Assembly (NCBI GenBank): GCA_000952975.1
Contig: LM997412.1
Coordinates: forward strand, 1,537,847-1,601,846
DNA: 64,000 bases
DNA from: Peptoniphilus sp. ING2-D1G
GTDB lineage: Bacteria; Bacillota; Clostridia; Tissierellales; Peptoniphilaceae
Direction of reading: 5' to 3'
Shown: piece by piece, positions 8,449 to 17,185 of the stretch
Layout: each line of letters starts with the position of its first letter
How positions within the stretch are numbered: the stretch's first letter is position 1
The notes under the pieces: model-generated
The model's input: the letters and a program-made list of their open reading frames with translations, nothing else
The model's database searches: none
What the model was told of the DNA's origin: nothing
Program-made: the position numbers and the translations under genes

Positions 8449-9206
8449 TGAAGTCCAGTACCAGTGTAGATATAAAGAATCTCTATTTTACCTATACTGA
8501 CGAAAATAATATGGTTTTAAAGGGAATTGATCTTGAAGTTTATGCCCGCCAATTCTGTGTTTTATTGGGCAAGAGCGGTAGCGGAAAGTCTACCCTCTTG
8601 CGTTGTATAAACGGTTTAAACACACCTGTAAAGGGCGATATATTTATACTGGGAGAAAAAGTAACAAAGAAAAACTTACGAAAAAAACGTAGAAGTTTGG
8701 GCATGATTTTCCAAGAGTATAATTTAGTCAACCGCCTGAGCACCTTAGAAAATGTCTTGTGCGGTATCTTGCCCAATGTTGAAAATTGGAGGGCGGGATT
8801 TCGATATTTTAAAAATGAAGAAAAAGATTATGCCTATTCCTTGTTGGAAAAAGTAGGTTTAGAAAACTTTGCCGATGTAAGAGCGGATCAACTCTCCGGC
8901 GGGCAAAAGCAAAGGGTCGGCATAGCAAGAGCCTTAGCTCAAAATCCCAGTATTTTATTAGCAGATGAGCCGGTATCCAGTTTGGATCCTGTTACGTCTG
9001 AAGAAATTTTGACATTGCTTTTAAATATTTGTAAAAATGAAAATCTCACAGTTATTGTAAGTCTCCATCAACTTCAGTATGCAAGAATGTTTGGCGAGAG
9101 AATTATCGGACTAAAGAACGGTCAAATCATGTTTGATAATAATACTGATGATTTGAATGACACTATTGTAGATCAAATCTATGAAAGAAGTGTGCTCAAT
9201 GAATAA
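8448..9206 (+). CDS. phnC: Phosphonate ABC transporter ATP-binding protein (PhnC-like)
   Basis: A 252-residue ABC ATPase with Walker A GKSGSGKST (about 40-48), Q-loop MIFQEYN, signature LSGGQKQR, Walker B ILLADEP and the switch histidine in VSLHQ. The MIFQEYNLV and VSLHQLQYA wording is typical of the PhnC branch. It couples ATP hydrolysis to uptake through PhnE. The start overlaps the end of phnD and its end overlaps phnE, so all are co-translated. Confidence 0.9.
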   Translation: MKSSTSVDIKNLYFTYTDENNMVLKGIDLEVYARQFCVLLGKSGSGKSTLLRCINGLNTPVKGDIFILGEKVTKKNLRKKRRSLGMIFQEYNLVNRLSTLENVLCGILPNVENWRAGFRYFKNEEKDYAYSLLEKVGLENFADVRADQLSGGQKQRVGIARALAQNPSILLADEPVSSLDPVTSEEILTLLLNICKNENLTVIVSLHQLQYARMFGERIIGLKNGQIMFDNNTDDLNDTIVDQIYERSVLNE

Positions 9207-9996
9207 ACCCCGATATACAAACAACAAGAACAATAGCAACAAAATAATTCAGGATATTTTAACTTTTATAATAATATTGGTGATTTTGTTTTTATCATCT
9301 ATGCATTTAAATTTAAATTTAGGAAAGTTTGTTTCCGGTATCCCGAATATAGTAAGATTTATAGTCAATATGTTTCCTCCGGATTTTTCTGTAGTGCCCG
9401 CTTTATTGGCTGATACACTGATAACTTTGGAGACTGCTTTATGGGGAACTTTAATAGGAGTTATTGTCAGCTTATTTATGTCTGTATTTGCAGCAAGAAA
9501 CCTATTGGGTAAAAATCCAATTATCGGCGGTATAACTCGATTTATTTTTACCTTATTCAGATCTCTTCCGGATATGGTTTGGGCATTGATATTTGTATCT
9601 GCTGTGGGTTTAGGCACTTTTGCCGGAGTTTTGGCTCTCATAGTTTATTCAATAGGTGAACTGGGAAAAATTTTTGCTGAAGCTATAGAAAATATCGATG
9701 AAGGTCCAAGGGAGGCTTTGGAATCCACAGGCGCCAACCAATTTAAAGTTACCATGTATGCCATAGTTCCGCAAATCTCACCTGAGATTATTACATTCAG
9801 TTTATTCAGATTCGAGTCTAATGTGCGTAGAGCTTTTATATTAGGAATGGTGGGCGCCGGCGGTTTGGGCTTTCAATTAAATGTATCCTTGCGCTTATTC
9901 AGATATCATGAAGTTTCAGCGATTATTATTTTGATAATAACCATTGTCGTGCTGACAGATACAGTTTCCGGATATCTAAGATCAAAAATTATCTAA
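9199..9996 (+). CDS. phnE: Phosphonate ABC transporter permease (PhnE-like)
   Basis: About 265 residues with a first membrane helix near residues 17-37 and a later group of helices carrying the binding-protein-dependent permease loop (EALESTGANQFKVTMYAIVPQ). I prefer the ATG at 9199, which overlaps the phnC stop by 8 bases, over an in-frame ATG at 9181. It forms the membrane channel for the PhnCDE transporter. Confidence 0.88.
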   Translation: MNKPRYTNNKNNSNKIIQDILTFIIILVILFLSSMHLNLNLGKFVSGIPNIVRFIVNMFPPDFSVVPALLADTLITLETALWGTLIGVIVSLFMSVFAARNLLGKNPIIGGITRFIFTLFRSLPDMVWALIFVSAVGLGTFAGVLALIVYSIGELGKIFAEAIENIDEGPREALESTGANQFKVTMYAIVPQISPEIITFSLFRFESNVRRAFILGMVGAGGLGFQLNVSLRLFRYHEVSAIIILIITIVVLTDTVSGYLRSKII

Positions 9997-10019
9997 CATG
10001 TGAAAGGAATTTATTAATA

Positions 10020-11171
10020 GTGAAGAAAACTTTAATTATTGTTTTAGATGGAACCTCCGTTGAATATCTTAGCGAAAAAAATACGCCGAATATTTATAGA
10101 ATGGGAAGAGATGGTTTTATGAAGACCATCAAATCACAAATGCCATCTGTAACCAACACAAACCACGCAAGTATATTGTCAGGAACCAGACCCGATCAAC
10201 ACAAAGTTGTGGGAAACTACTATTACAATAGAAAAACGGAGGAACATGGTTTTATAGAATCTCCGATCTTTATGAAGGAAAAAACCCTTGTGGATTTTTA
10301 TAAAGAAGCCGGATTGTCTACCGCTTTTTTGTCAGTGAAGGGAAAGGTGGGGAAAATATATGGTAATAATGCTGATCTTATAATAAATATGGAGGATTAT
10401 GATCAAGCTATTTTTAATGAATTAGGTTTAGAAGAAGTTCCGGCTGTAGATTCCATGACAACCTATGAATGGATATTTAATGCCTGTTACCAAGTAATAA
10501 AGCAAAAAAATTCGGACTTTGTCTATTGCACAACAAACGATTATTTGATGCATAATTATGTGCCGGAAAGCCCTGAAGCTCTTGAAATAATGTCTCAATT
10601 AGATAAATTTATAGGTCTCATATATGATATAGACCATGACCGTGAAATATATATAACAGCAGATCACGGGATGAATAATAAGGATCACGTATATGATTTG
10701 CAAAATATATTAGACAAGCAGGGATATGACACCTTTTGTCTTTTGCCTTTAAAGGATAGATATATTTCTAACCACCCTTACCAAGAAGGGGGTACTGTAT
10801 ATGTTTATGTTAAAAATCAAAGTCAGTTTGACAGAATCAGGGAGTTTTTGCAAAGTCAACCCTATATTAAAGATGTATATACATCTGAACAAGCAGAAAA
10901 AATATTGCACTTACCTAAAGAGCAATTGGGAGATCTGCTTATTCTCGCCAATGAAAATATCGCCTTTGGGGAGCTTGAAAATAAAGAAGAATATAAGAAC
11001 GAAACCGTTAGAACTCACGGTTCCACATATGAAACCGTCATACCTTTGATTGCAGTCAATGCTCCTGTTGGTCCTGAAAAGTACGAGGAAAATATAGACA
11101 TTTTTAAAAATATGGCACTTGCAAATCAGGAGATGTTTTCAAGCGCAACTCATCTTGTAAAACACAAATAG
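10020..11171 (+). CDS. Alkaline-phosphatase-superfamily hydrolase, probable phosphonoacetate hydrolase (PhnA)
   Basis: This 383-residue enzyme opens with IIVLDGTS (metal-binding Asp) and has the nucleophile region SVTNTNHASILSGTRP (Thr about 45), then TTNDYLMHNY and ITADHGMNN supplying further metal ligands. This is the phosphodiesterase/phosphonoacetate hydrolase branch of the superfamily, which cleaves the C-P bond of phosphonoacetate to acetate and phosphate. It follows phnCDE by 23 bases, and a LysR gene sits divergently upstream, which fits phosphonate use as phosphorus source. A nucleotide pyrophosphatase/phosphodiesterase is the main alternative. The start is GTG with AAAGGA upstream. 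No signal peptide is seen, so it is cytoplasmic. Confidence 0.75.
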   Translation: MKKTLIIVLDGTSVEYLSEKNTPNIYRMGRDGFMKTIKSQMPSVTNTNHASILSGTRPDQHKVVGNYYYNRKTEEHGFIESPIFMKEKTLVDFYKEAGLSTAFLSVKGKVGKIYGNNADLIINMEDYDQAIFNELGLEEVPAVDSMTTYEWIFNACYQVIKQKNSDFVYCTTNDYLMHNYVPESPEALEIMSQLDKFIGLIYDIDHDREIYITADHGMNNKDHVYDLQNILDKQGYDTFCLLPLKDRYISNHPYQEGGTVYVYVKNQSQFDRIREFLQSQPYIKDVYTSEQAEKILHLPKEQLGDLLILANENIAFGELENKEEYKNETVRTHGSTYETVIPLIAVNAPVGPEKYEENIDIFKNMALANQEMFSSATHLVKHK

Positions 11172-11275
11172 CCTAAGAACAAAATTTTTAAGAAGATAAT
11201 TATTCTTAGAGAATGATAAAGACTTGCAAGCTTTACATCTTAAAATCAAATCCTATCATCTTTTTTATAAAAATC

Positions 11276-11330
11276 GACCCCTGAAATTGAATTTATATTT
11301 TCAACTTCAGGGGTCAATTAATAATTTCTT
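11276..11330. terminator. Bidirectional terminator between the phosphonate operon and purC
   Basis: GACCCCTGAA (11276-11285) pairs with TTCAGGGGTC (11306-11315). The plus side is followed by AATT and then TTTCTTTTTTT; the minus side by ATTTTTATAA. It serves the convergent phosphonate operon and purC. Confidence 0.75.
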
Positions 11331-11343
11331 TTTTTACAATTTT

Positions 11344-12024
11344 TTATTCAAGTATTAATTTAGGCAATAAAAGAGGTTCGATGTATTCTCCGTTTTTATA
11401 AGCTCTCATGTTTCCTCCGGAAACTTCATCGACGAGCATTATATTTCCGTCTTTGTCTCTTCCAAATTCAAGTTTTATGTCGTAAAGCTCTATTTCTTTT
11501 TCTTCTAAAATTTCTTTTATCATATCTGAAATTTCTCTTGTCAATTTCTTGAGCATTTCATATTCTTCCTCTGTCGTAATGCCGAGCAATACAAGAGCAT
11601 CCTTTGTAATAGGCGGATCTCCCGCCGCATCGTCTTTAAGCGTTACTTCTACAAATCCGTCTAAATCCTGTCCTTCTTCAACATATTTACGATATCTTCT
11701 GAAGAAACTTCCGACAGCTCTGTACCTGCATATGAATTCAAGCCCTTCTCCAAAAACTGCAGCCGCTTTAACTTCCATTGTTTTTTCATCTAAATTCGCA
11801 TTAATAAAGTGAGTCGGAATTGCTTTTTCATTGAATTTTTCAAAGAAAAATTTTGTTAGAGCTATTGCCGCTCTGCCGGAACCTTCCATGGTAAGACCTA
11901 CTTCATTTGCGCCGGGATCGAATACACCGTCAGTGCCTGTTACATCATCTTTAAACTTAAGTAAATAATTGCCATTTTCCAATTGATATACATTTTTTGT
12001 CTTTCCCTTATAAATAAGTTCCAT
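11344..12024 (-). CDS. purC: Phosphoribosylaminoimidazole-succinocarboxamide synthase (SAICAR synthetase)
   Basis: A 226-residue PurC, normal length for bacteria. It joins CAIR and aspartate with ATP in purine synthesis. Recognisable stretches are YKGKTKNVY at the start, LLKFKDDVTG, the sugar-phosphate region ICRYRAVGSFFRRY, and DIKLEFGRDKDGNIMLVDE near the end. It stands alone here; no other pur genes and no purine riboswitch are visible upstream. The GGAGG ribosome-binding site is at about 12031. Confidence 0.95.
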   Translation of the reverse strand: MELIYKGKTKNVYQLENGNYLLKFKDDVTGTDGVFDPGANEVGLTMEGSGRAAIALTKFFFEKFNEKAIPTHFINANLDEKTMEVKAAAVFGEGLEFICRYRAVGSFFRRYRKYVEEGQDLDGFVEVTLKDDAAGDPPITKDALVLLGITTEEEYEMLKKLTREISDMIKEILEEKEIELYDIKLEFGRDKDGNIMLVDEVSGGNMRAYKNGEYIEPLLLPKLILE

Positions 12025-12178
12025 AAATGCCTCCTAAATTTTAATTCATTGATATTATACTACTAATAGCTGAATATAACAAAATTTATTAAAGATTTTT
12101 ATTTTTCAGATTGTTAATTATAGCTTAAGTAAGATGTGGCATTTGACAACTTAAGGGTATTATTTATATGGTGATAAT

Positions 12179-12394
12179 ATGGATTTAGAAAAAAATAAAA
12201 AACTCATGAACATGATCAATTCTCTTTCAGACTTCGATTATGATTTAATTTATGCCTTAATGGAAAGGCTTTATGAAAACCGTGATACTGAAGAAGAGCT
12301 TGATGAAGCGATAAATGAAATGGATGTAGAACAATTGGAAACTCTCTTAGGTGAAGACTACCTGGAAAAAATAATGCATTGGAAAAGAAACTAA
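12179..12394 (+). CDS. Small acidic hypothetical protein
   Basis: A 71-residue, strongly acidic, helix-prone protein (DTEEELDEAINEMDVEQLETLL) with no membrane segment or recognised domain. A GGTGATA ribosome-binding site precedes the ATG. A TTGACA hexamer at about 12143 with a TATATG-like hexamer downstream could be its promoter. It lies between purC and the alkaline phosphatase gene with no obvious operon partner. Its coding status rests on the clean start, the sensible composition and the lack of any other explanation for the segment. Confidence 0.6.
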   Translation: MDLEKNKKLMNMINSLSDFDYDLIYALMERLYENRDTEEELDEAINEMDVEQLETLLGEDYLEKIMHWKRN

Positions 12395-12473
12395 TTATTT
12401 ACACTCAATTTATATCCGCTTTACTTTTAACTGTTATATTATCCTTGATATTATAAATCGAGGAGGATATATA

Positions 12474-14087
12474 TTGAAAAATATTAAAAGAATAGGCGCT
12501 ATTGCAATGGCAATGGCAACCTTGCTGCCGAATTTTGCCTTCGCAGCAAAAAAAGATTACGGTTCAGCTAAAAATGTAATTTTAATGATTCCTGACGGAA
12601 TGAACGTAGAGTCTGTAACTACTGCAAGATGGATGACCGATGATTTTGAACTTGCTTTTGATTTTATGGCTACCGGTCTTGTAAAAACAAATAACTCAAA
12701 TACACCAATTGCCGACTCAGCTCCTGCCGGAACTGCTATGGCAACAGGTGTTAAAACTCAATCTCCTTATATCGCTACCAGACCTGAAAAAGGCGGTATG
12801 CCCGGATCAGAAGAGTTTGATGAAAACAAAAAGAACTACCCCCTTGCAACTGTTCTTGAAGGAGCAGAAAGACAAGGCAAATCAACAGGTATAATTTCTA
12901 CATCAAATATTCAACACGCTACACCTGCTGACTTCTCATCTCATAACCCCAACAGAAATAATTATGAAGATTTGGGAGAACAACAAATTTATCAAGGAAT
13001 GGAAGTTGTACTGGGAGCAGGAAGCAAGTATCTTGAAGCTGACAAAAGAGCTGATGGAGAAGATTTAATCGCTGAAATTAAAAACTTAGGATACGAATAT
13101 GTTACAAATACAGCTGCACTTAATGCTGCTCAAGGAGAAAAACTTTTCGGACTGTTCGCACCGGGTTCACTTAATTACTCCATAGACAGAGATCCTGCTG
13201 TTGAACCTTCTCTTGCAGAAATGACTTCTAAGGCGCTTGATGTACTTTCTAAAAATGACAAAGGATTTTTCTTGATGGTTGAAGGATCTCAAATCGACTG
13301 GGCAGCTCACGCTAACGACCCTGTTGGAATAAGATCTGAAATTCTTGCATTTGAAGAAGCTGTTGAAGTTGCTCTTGACTTTGCAAATTCAAATGAAGAT
13401 ACTGTAATAATTATAGCTTCCGACCACGGAACAGGTGGAATGACCTTCGGTAACGACAATATAGCTGAGGGATATGACAAAGCTCCTCTTGAAAGCTTTA
13501 CAAGCATAATCAAAACTGCAAAACTTACAGGACAAGGCTTCGGAAAAAAATTGAACGAAGATAAATCCAATATTGCAGAACTATTTAAAGAAACTTACGG
13601 AGTTGACTTAACTGCAGAAGAAGTACAAAGCATTAAAGATGCTAAAGATGTACAAAAGACAGTTGGTCACATCATAAGCGGCAAATCAAACATCGGATGG
13701 ACAACAGGCGGACACGTAGGTGGAGATGTAGGACTTTACTGCTACTCAACAGCTAAAGACGCAAAACTGTTATCAGGCACAGTACACAACAAAGAAATCG
13801 GTCTGTACATTGAATCTCTTTTAGGGCTTGACCTAAGTGCACTTTCAGAAGAACTTTATCAACCTGCAAGACCCGGATTTGAAGCTAAGGGTGCAAATGT
13901 TGAATTCAAATATGAATCTGAAGGCAATCCTATAATAATAGTTACAAAGGGTGACCAAGAAATTACTTTCCCGATTTCTAAAAATTACGCAATTCAAAAC
14001 GGAGAAAAAGTTGACCTTGGTGGACTTACAATATTTAACGGAACAAATGTATTCGTTCCTAAGGCTGCCTTTGATCTTGTTAAATAA
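12474..14087 (+). CDS. Secreted alkaline phosphatase (PhoA family)
   Basis: The 537-residue protein starts at TTG with AGGAGG nine bases upstream, and begins with a signal peptide (cleavage near FAFAA). Catalytic features are ILMIPDGMNVES (metal Asp), the phosphorylated serine in DSAPAGTAMATG (about residue 83), HATPADFSSHN, SQIDWAAHANDP, IIIASDHGTGG and TTGGHVGGDVGLY, together the complete PhoA set. About 80 residues after the last motif form an extra C-terminal domain, possibly for the cell surface. It releases phosphate outside the cell and complements the phosphonate operon at 7.5-11.2 kb functionally. Confidence 0.92.
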   Translation: MKNIKRIGAIAMAMATLLPNFAFAAKKDYGSAKNVILMIPDGMNVESVTTARWMTDDFELAFDFMATGLVKTNNSNTPIADSAPAGTAMATGVKTQSPYIATRPEKGGMPGSEEFDENKKNYPLATVLEGAERQGKSTGIISTSNIQHATPADFSSHNPNRNNYEDLGEQQIYQGMEVVLGAGSKYLEADKRADGEDLIAEIKNLGYEYVTNTAALNAAQGEKLFGLFAPGSLNYSIDRDPAVEPSLAEMTSKALDVLSKNDKGFFLMVEGSQIDWAAHANDPVGIRSEILAFEEAVEVALDFANSNEDTVIIIASDHGTGGMTFGNDNIAEGYDKAPLESFTSIIKTAKLTGQGFGKKLNEDKSNIAELFKETYGVDLTAEEVQSIKDAKDVQKTVGHIISGKSNIGWTTGGHVGGDVGLYCYSTAKDAKLLSGTVHNKEIGLYIESLLGLDLSALSEELYQPARPGFEAKGANVEFKYESEGNPIIIVTKGDQEITFPISKNYAIQNGEKVDLGGLTIFNGTNVFVPKAAFDLVK

Positions 14088-14112
14088 CAATTAAACCTAT
14101 AGATAAAAAAGT

Positions 14113-14181
14113 TTAGAAAATAAAAATGCAGCGCCTCCTAAACCATTGAGATTTAGGAGGCGCTGCATTTTTATTTTCTAA
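14113..14181. terminator. Bidirectional terminator, 30-bp perfect inverted repeat
   Basis: Arms 14113-14142 and 14152-14181 are perfectly complementary over 30 bases, with a 9-base loop. The core GCAGCGCCTCCTAAA is flanked by A/T runs, so it terminates both the phosphatase (+) and the glucosaminidase (-). Confidence 0.85.
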
Positions 14182-14236
14182 GTTATTGAGCTCATACTTC
14201 TTTTATTTTTCCTATTCATATTTTACAAGAGATATT

Positions 14237-14803
14237 TCAGCTGAAATTTTCATCCAGTTTATAGAGTTCATAGTGATTTATTATTTCTATGATTTTATCG
14301 GCATAGGAGGGATCTGTGGCATATCCTCCGGATTGCAAGGCCTTGCAGGCTTCAGTGTAGTCCTGCGCCCGAAGCACGGCTTCATATCTGGGACTTTTGC
14401 TTATCAATTCCGCATAGTCTTTGAAACTGTCCCTTTTTGAATCATAAACTCTGAAATTTTCATTTAATATTTTTTTCTCGCCCCTTACATATTCAACTGT
14501 ATTTAAATTTACTCCTTCTCCTCCTGATTTTATTCCGAAATAGTTGTTGTATTCTAAGCTTAAATCGGATTTCCCGAATCCGCTCTCAAGAGCTGATTGA
14601 GCAAGCACAACGGAGGGGTGGAGATTATATTTTTTTGCTATGTCCGTGGCAAGCCTCTGAGTGTTTTGAATGTATTCTTCCTTGTAATTTAAGGAGTTTT
14701 CTCTTTTTCCTCTATCGTCTTTGGAGATCACCACAAAAACTATTATTATGAAGATAAAGGCACTGAAGAAAAAGAATGCATTGCTATTTGTTTTCTTCTT
14801 CAT
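14237..14803 (-). CDS. Membrane-anchored glucosaminidase-domain cell-wall hydrolase
   Basis: A 188-residue protein with one N-terminal membrane segment (residues 8-27, FFFFSAFIFIIIVFVVI), then a glucosaminidase (FlgJ/LytG-type) domain. NLHPSVVLAQSALESGFGKS contains the catalytic glutamate, and YNNYFGIKSG is the second signature. It cuts N-acetylglucosaminyl bonds in peptidoglycan. It overlaps the 3' end of rpoN by 20 bases and is therefore co-transcribed with sigma-54, an unusual partner. A bidirectional terminator follows. Confidence 0.85.
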   Translation of the reverse strand: MKKKTNSNAFFFFSAFIFIIIVFVVISKDDRGKRENSLNYKEEYIQNTQRLATDIAKKYNLHPSVVLAQSALESGFGKSDLSLEYNNYFGIKSGGEGVNLNTVEYVRGEKKILNENFRVYDSKRDSFKDYAELISKSPRYEAVLRAQDYTEACKALQSGGYATDPSYADKIIEIINHYELYKLDENFS

Positions 14804-16049
14804 ACATTAGCCTCCTGGTGGTGGATTTGGGTATTCTCGTTTCTTCTCTGTACTTGGCTATGGTTCGTCTTTTTATATCTATTCCTCTATTCTGCAGTTT
14901 TTTCCTTATCTTTTCATCGGACAAGGGTTTTTTTCTGTCTTCCTTTTCTATTATGCCTTTTATTTGTTTTTTTATAAAATCCGAGGAGATATTTTTATTT
15001 GATTTAGGTCTTCTATTAAAAAAATACTTAAGTTCAAAAACACCTAAGGAACAAGACAAGTATTTGTTTTTGACTATCCTGGAAATGGTTGAGGCTGAAA
15101 CTCCCAGCTCCCTTGCAATTTCCGCTTGGGTCATGGGCCTTAAAACACCTCCGAAAAAGAAAAATTCTCCTTGTCTCTTCACAATTTCACCCACAGTAAG
15201 TTCAAGGTTTCTTTTTCTTCTTTCAATGGAACTTATTATGAACTGAGCTCTATTGTATCCCTTTTTCAAATAATCAATCGTGTCTTTGTCACAGCCTTCC
15301 TTCATCATCCTCAAATAATAACTGTTTATGCCGACATTTAAGCTGTTATCAAGAATTTGAGGTTTAAAATCTTCTTCCGATAAAAAAATTTCAGGTCTTA
15401 TGTATAACACATCTTCTATTCTTCCAAAGCCCAAGGCGGGTATAGGATTTAGTTTTTTTAACTTTTGGGAAATTTCAAATACTTCTTCTGCGCTTATTCC
15501 AAGTTTTTTTGCTATTTTATTAAACTTTCCTTCATAAATATCTTTAAGGTGGTTTTTAATTATAAGTTCCAAATTTTCATCTTTATCTATCTGAAAAAGC
15601 AGCGCTTCTATCATATTTGCAGATCCAATCCCCTTAGGATCAAAATTTTTCAATATTTCAATGCATTCTGTTACAATTTTCGGTTTTACACCGGTTGATT
15701 TGGAAATCTCTTCTGCGCTTAAGCTTAAAAATCCCCTTTCGTCCAAATTATCTATGAGGAAATATAAAATCCCAAATTTCTCTTCCTGCAAATCCAACAT
15801 CATGACCTGTTCATAGAGATGATCTCTTAAATCTTTGTCTTGATATATATTCTCTATTAAATCCCAGTTGTCTTTATCTGAGTTCATCCCTATGTTTTCA
15901 TAGTCCATCATGACATTGGATTGACTTTCTTTAAGCAAGAACTCATTTAATTCATCGAAATTCATCTCCATAATATCTATAGAGGTCAATAAATCCGCCG
16001 TTATATTTAATTTTTGCGAAACATTTAAATTTACATTTAATTTAGTCAT
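14784..16049 (-). CDS. rpoN: RNA polymerase sigma-54 factor
   Basis: 421 residues with the three RpoN regions. The N-terminal activator-interacting part starts LNVNLNVSQKLNI and ends in short acidic/Gln-poor sequence; the core-binding domain is central; the C-terminal DNA-binding domain has a helix-turn-helix (TQAEIARELGVSASTISRIV) and the RpoN box RRTIAKYRE. I place the start at 16049 (MTKLN); the ORF extends 17 codons upstream with a non-homologous hydrophobic stretch. No sigma-54 activator is encoded in this window. Its gene overlaps a cell-wall hydrolase gene, hinting at a regulon touching the envelope; that is inference. Confidence 0.93.
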   Translation of the reverse strand: MTKLNVNLNVSQKLNITADLLTSIDIMEMNFDELNEFLLKESQSNVMMDYENIGMNSDKDNWDLIENIYQDKDLRDHLYEQVMMLDLQEEKFGILYFLIDNLDERGFLSLSAEEISKSTGVKPKIVTECIEILKNFDPKGIGSANMIEALLFQIDKDENLELIIKNHLKDIYEGKFNKIAKKLGISAEEVFEISQKLKKLNPIPALGFGRIEDVLYIRPEIFLSEEDFKPQILDNSLNVGINSYYLRMMKEGCDKDTIDYLKKGYNRAQFIISSIERRKRNLELTVGEIVKRQGEFFFFGGVLRPMTQAEIARELGVSASTISRIVKNKYLSCSLGVFELKYFFNRRPKSNKNISSDFIKKQIKGIIEKEDRKKPLSDEKIRKKLQNRGIDIKRRTIAKYREETRIPKSTTRRLMYEEENK

Positions 16050-16136
16050 TTGTTCTAAGTATATCACAATAAAAATAGTATAAAGTATCAATAAACACAT
16101 TATTTGTGGGTATCAATTATATATTGGAGGATTGAT

Positions 16137-17057
16137 ATGATTACAAATAAATTTGAACTTGAAAATTGTGAGCACAAGGTTAAGTACAATATAATTCACG
16201 AGGAAATCCCCTTGGATATGAGCCCTGAATTAATGCGAGCAATTGAATATCTATTGTGGTATGTTCCCGATATTTCTTCTATTCAATCAAAGGACAATGA
16301 ATTGGTATCAAACCTTCTTTATGACGACTTCACCTTTGAGGAAATTGCCAAGTACATGAATTTAAAAGATGAAGATATTTTATTCACAGAATCAATTCCT
16401 CGCAAAATCGAACAGTATTATAAAGATGAAATATGCATATGCAAACAAAAAATCATCATGACCAAGGGCTTCGAAGAAACAAAAACATCAGCAACTCTCA
16501 GGCACATACGAAATGCCATCGCCCATGGATACTTCACGGTAATTGAAAATCTGCTCATAGGCTTCGACTACAAAATGGTACAAAATGGAAAAGAAGAATG
16601 TAAGGCGATATTTAAAATAAGACCCGAAAACCTGTTAAAAGCTTTGGAAAACTTGGATACGGAACTTACCACAGAAAAACTCGTAAAACGCGGTCTGGAA
16701 ATTTGCGGATATGAGGTAAGACACTGGACGGTAAGAAAAGACAGCGATAAAGCCTTTGACTTATCAGCAAAAAAGGGCGACAAGAAATTCGCCATTGAAA
16801 TAAGAAAGTTTAAGCCTTCAAAGGATAATAAAAGCCTATACATAGATCACAATCACATAATTGAACTTGTAGAGCTTTTCGAAGGACTTTTTAAAGATAT
16901 CATTCCTCTGTTGATAATAAATGCATCTTTGCTCTCAGAACAAAGCAAGGACTATCTTTTGGATCATTCCGTCATAATCATGGATGCAAAGAACATAAAA
17001 AAACTTCTCGCAGGAAGAGATATCCTCGGAGAAATAATAAGGGACAGAAGATTTTAA
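16137..17057 (+). CDS. HEPN-like domain fused to a restriction-endonuclease-like domain
   Basis: Start chosen at 16137, six bases after TTGGAGG. Residues about 25-170 look like a HEPN domain of the pEK499_p136 kind: LRHIRNAIAHG holds the R(x4)H signature at Arg125 and His130, the RNase active site of HEPN ribonucleases. Residues about 180-300 resemble a PD-(D/E)XK fold: GYEVRHWTVR, then AFDLSAKKGDKKFAIEIRK with Asp208 and Glu221-x-Arg223, a near match to the D...ExK core. Proteins with these parts occur in defence and RNA-processing systems, but I do not recognise a named family. It is a single gene divergent from rpoN. Confidence 0.6.
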   Translation: MITNKFELENCEHKVKYNIIHEEIPLDMSPELMRAIEYLLWYVPDISSIQSKDNELVSNLLYDDFTFEEIAKYMNLKDEDILFTESIPRKIEQYYKDEICICKQKIIMTKGFEETKTSATLRHIRNAIAHGYFTVIENLLIGFDYKMVQNGKEECKAIFKIRPENLLKALENLDTELTTEKLVKRGLEICGYEVRHWTVRKDSDKAFDLSAKKGDKKFAIEIRKFKPSKDNKSLYIDHNHIIELVELFEGLFKDIIPLLIINASLLSEQSKDYLLDHSVIIMDAKNIKKLLAGRDILGEIIRDRRF

Positions 17058-17136
17058 TCAAAACAAAATTAAAATAAGATACCTCACTACGACGCTTTAC
17101 ATCAGGTGTAGCCTTAGAATCTGTTAATTCACAATA

Positions 17137-17185
17137 AAAAAAGATAGTGTTAAATAATATTTACTACACTATCTTTTTTATTTAT
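17137..17185 (+). terminator. Intrinsic terminator after the HEPN-like gene
   Basis: AAAAAAGATAGTGT (17137-17150) pairs with ACACTATCTTTTTT (17166-17179), loop 15 bases. Confidence 0.75.

Noticed and set aside
12025..12178. Purine riboswitch in front of purC
   Set aside because: No conserved purine-riboswitch sequence or terminator is seen in the short upstream region.
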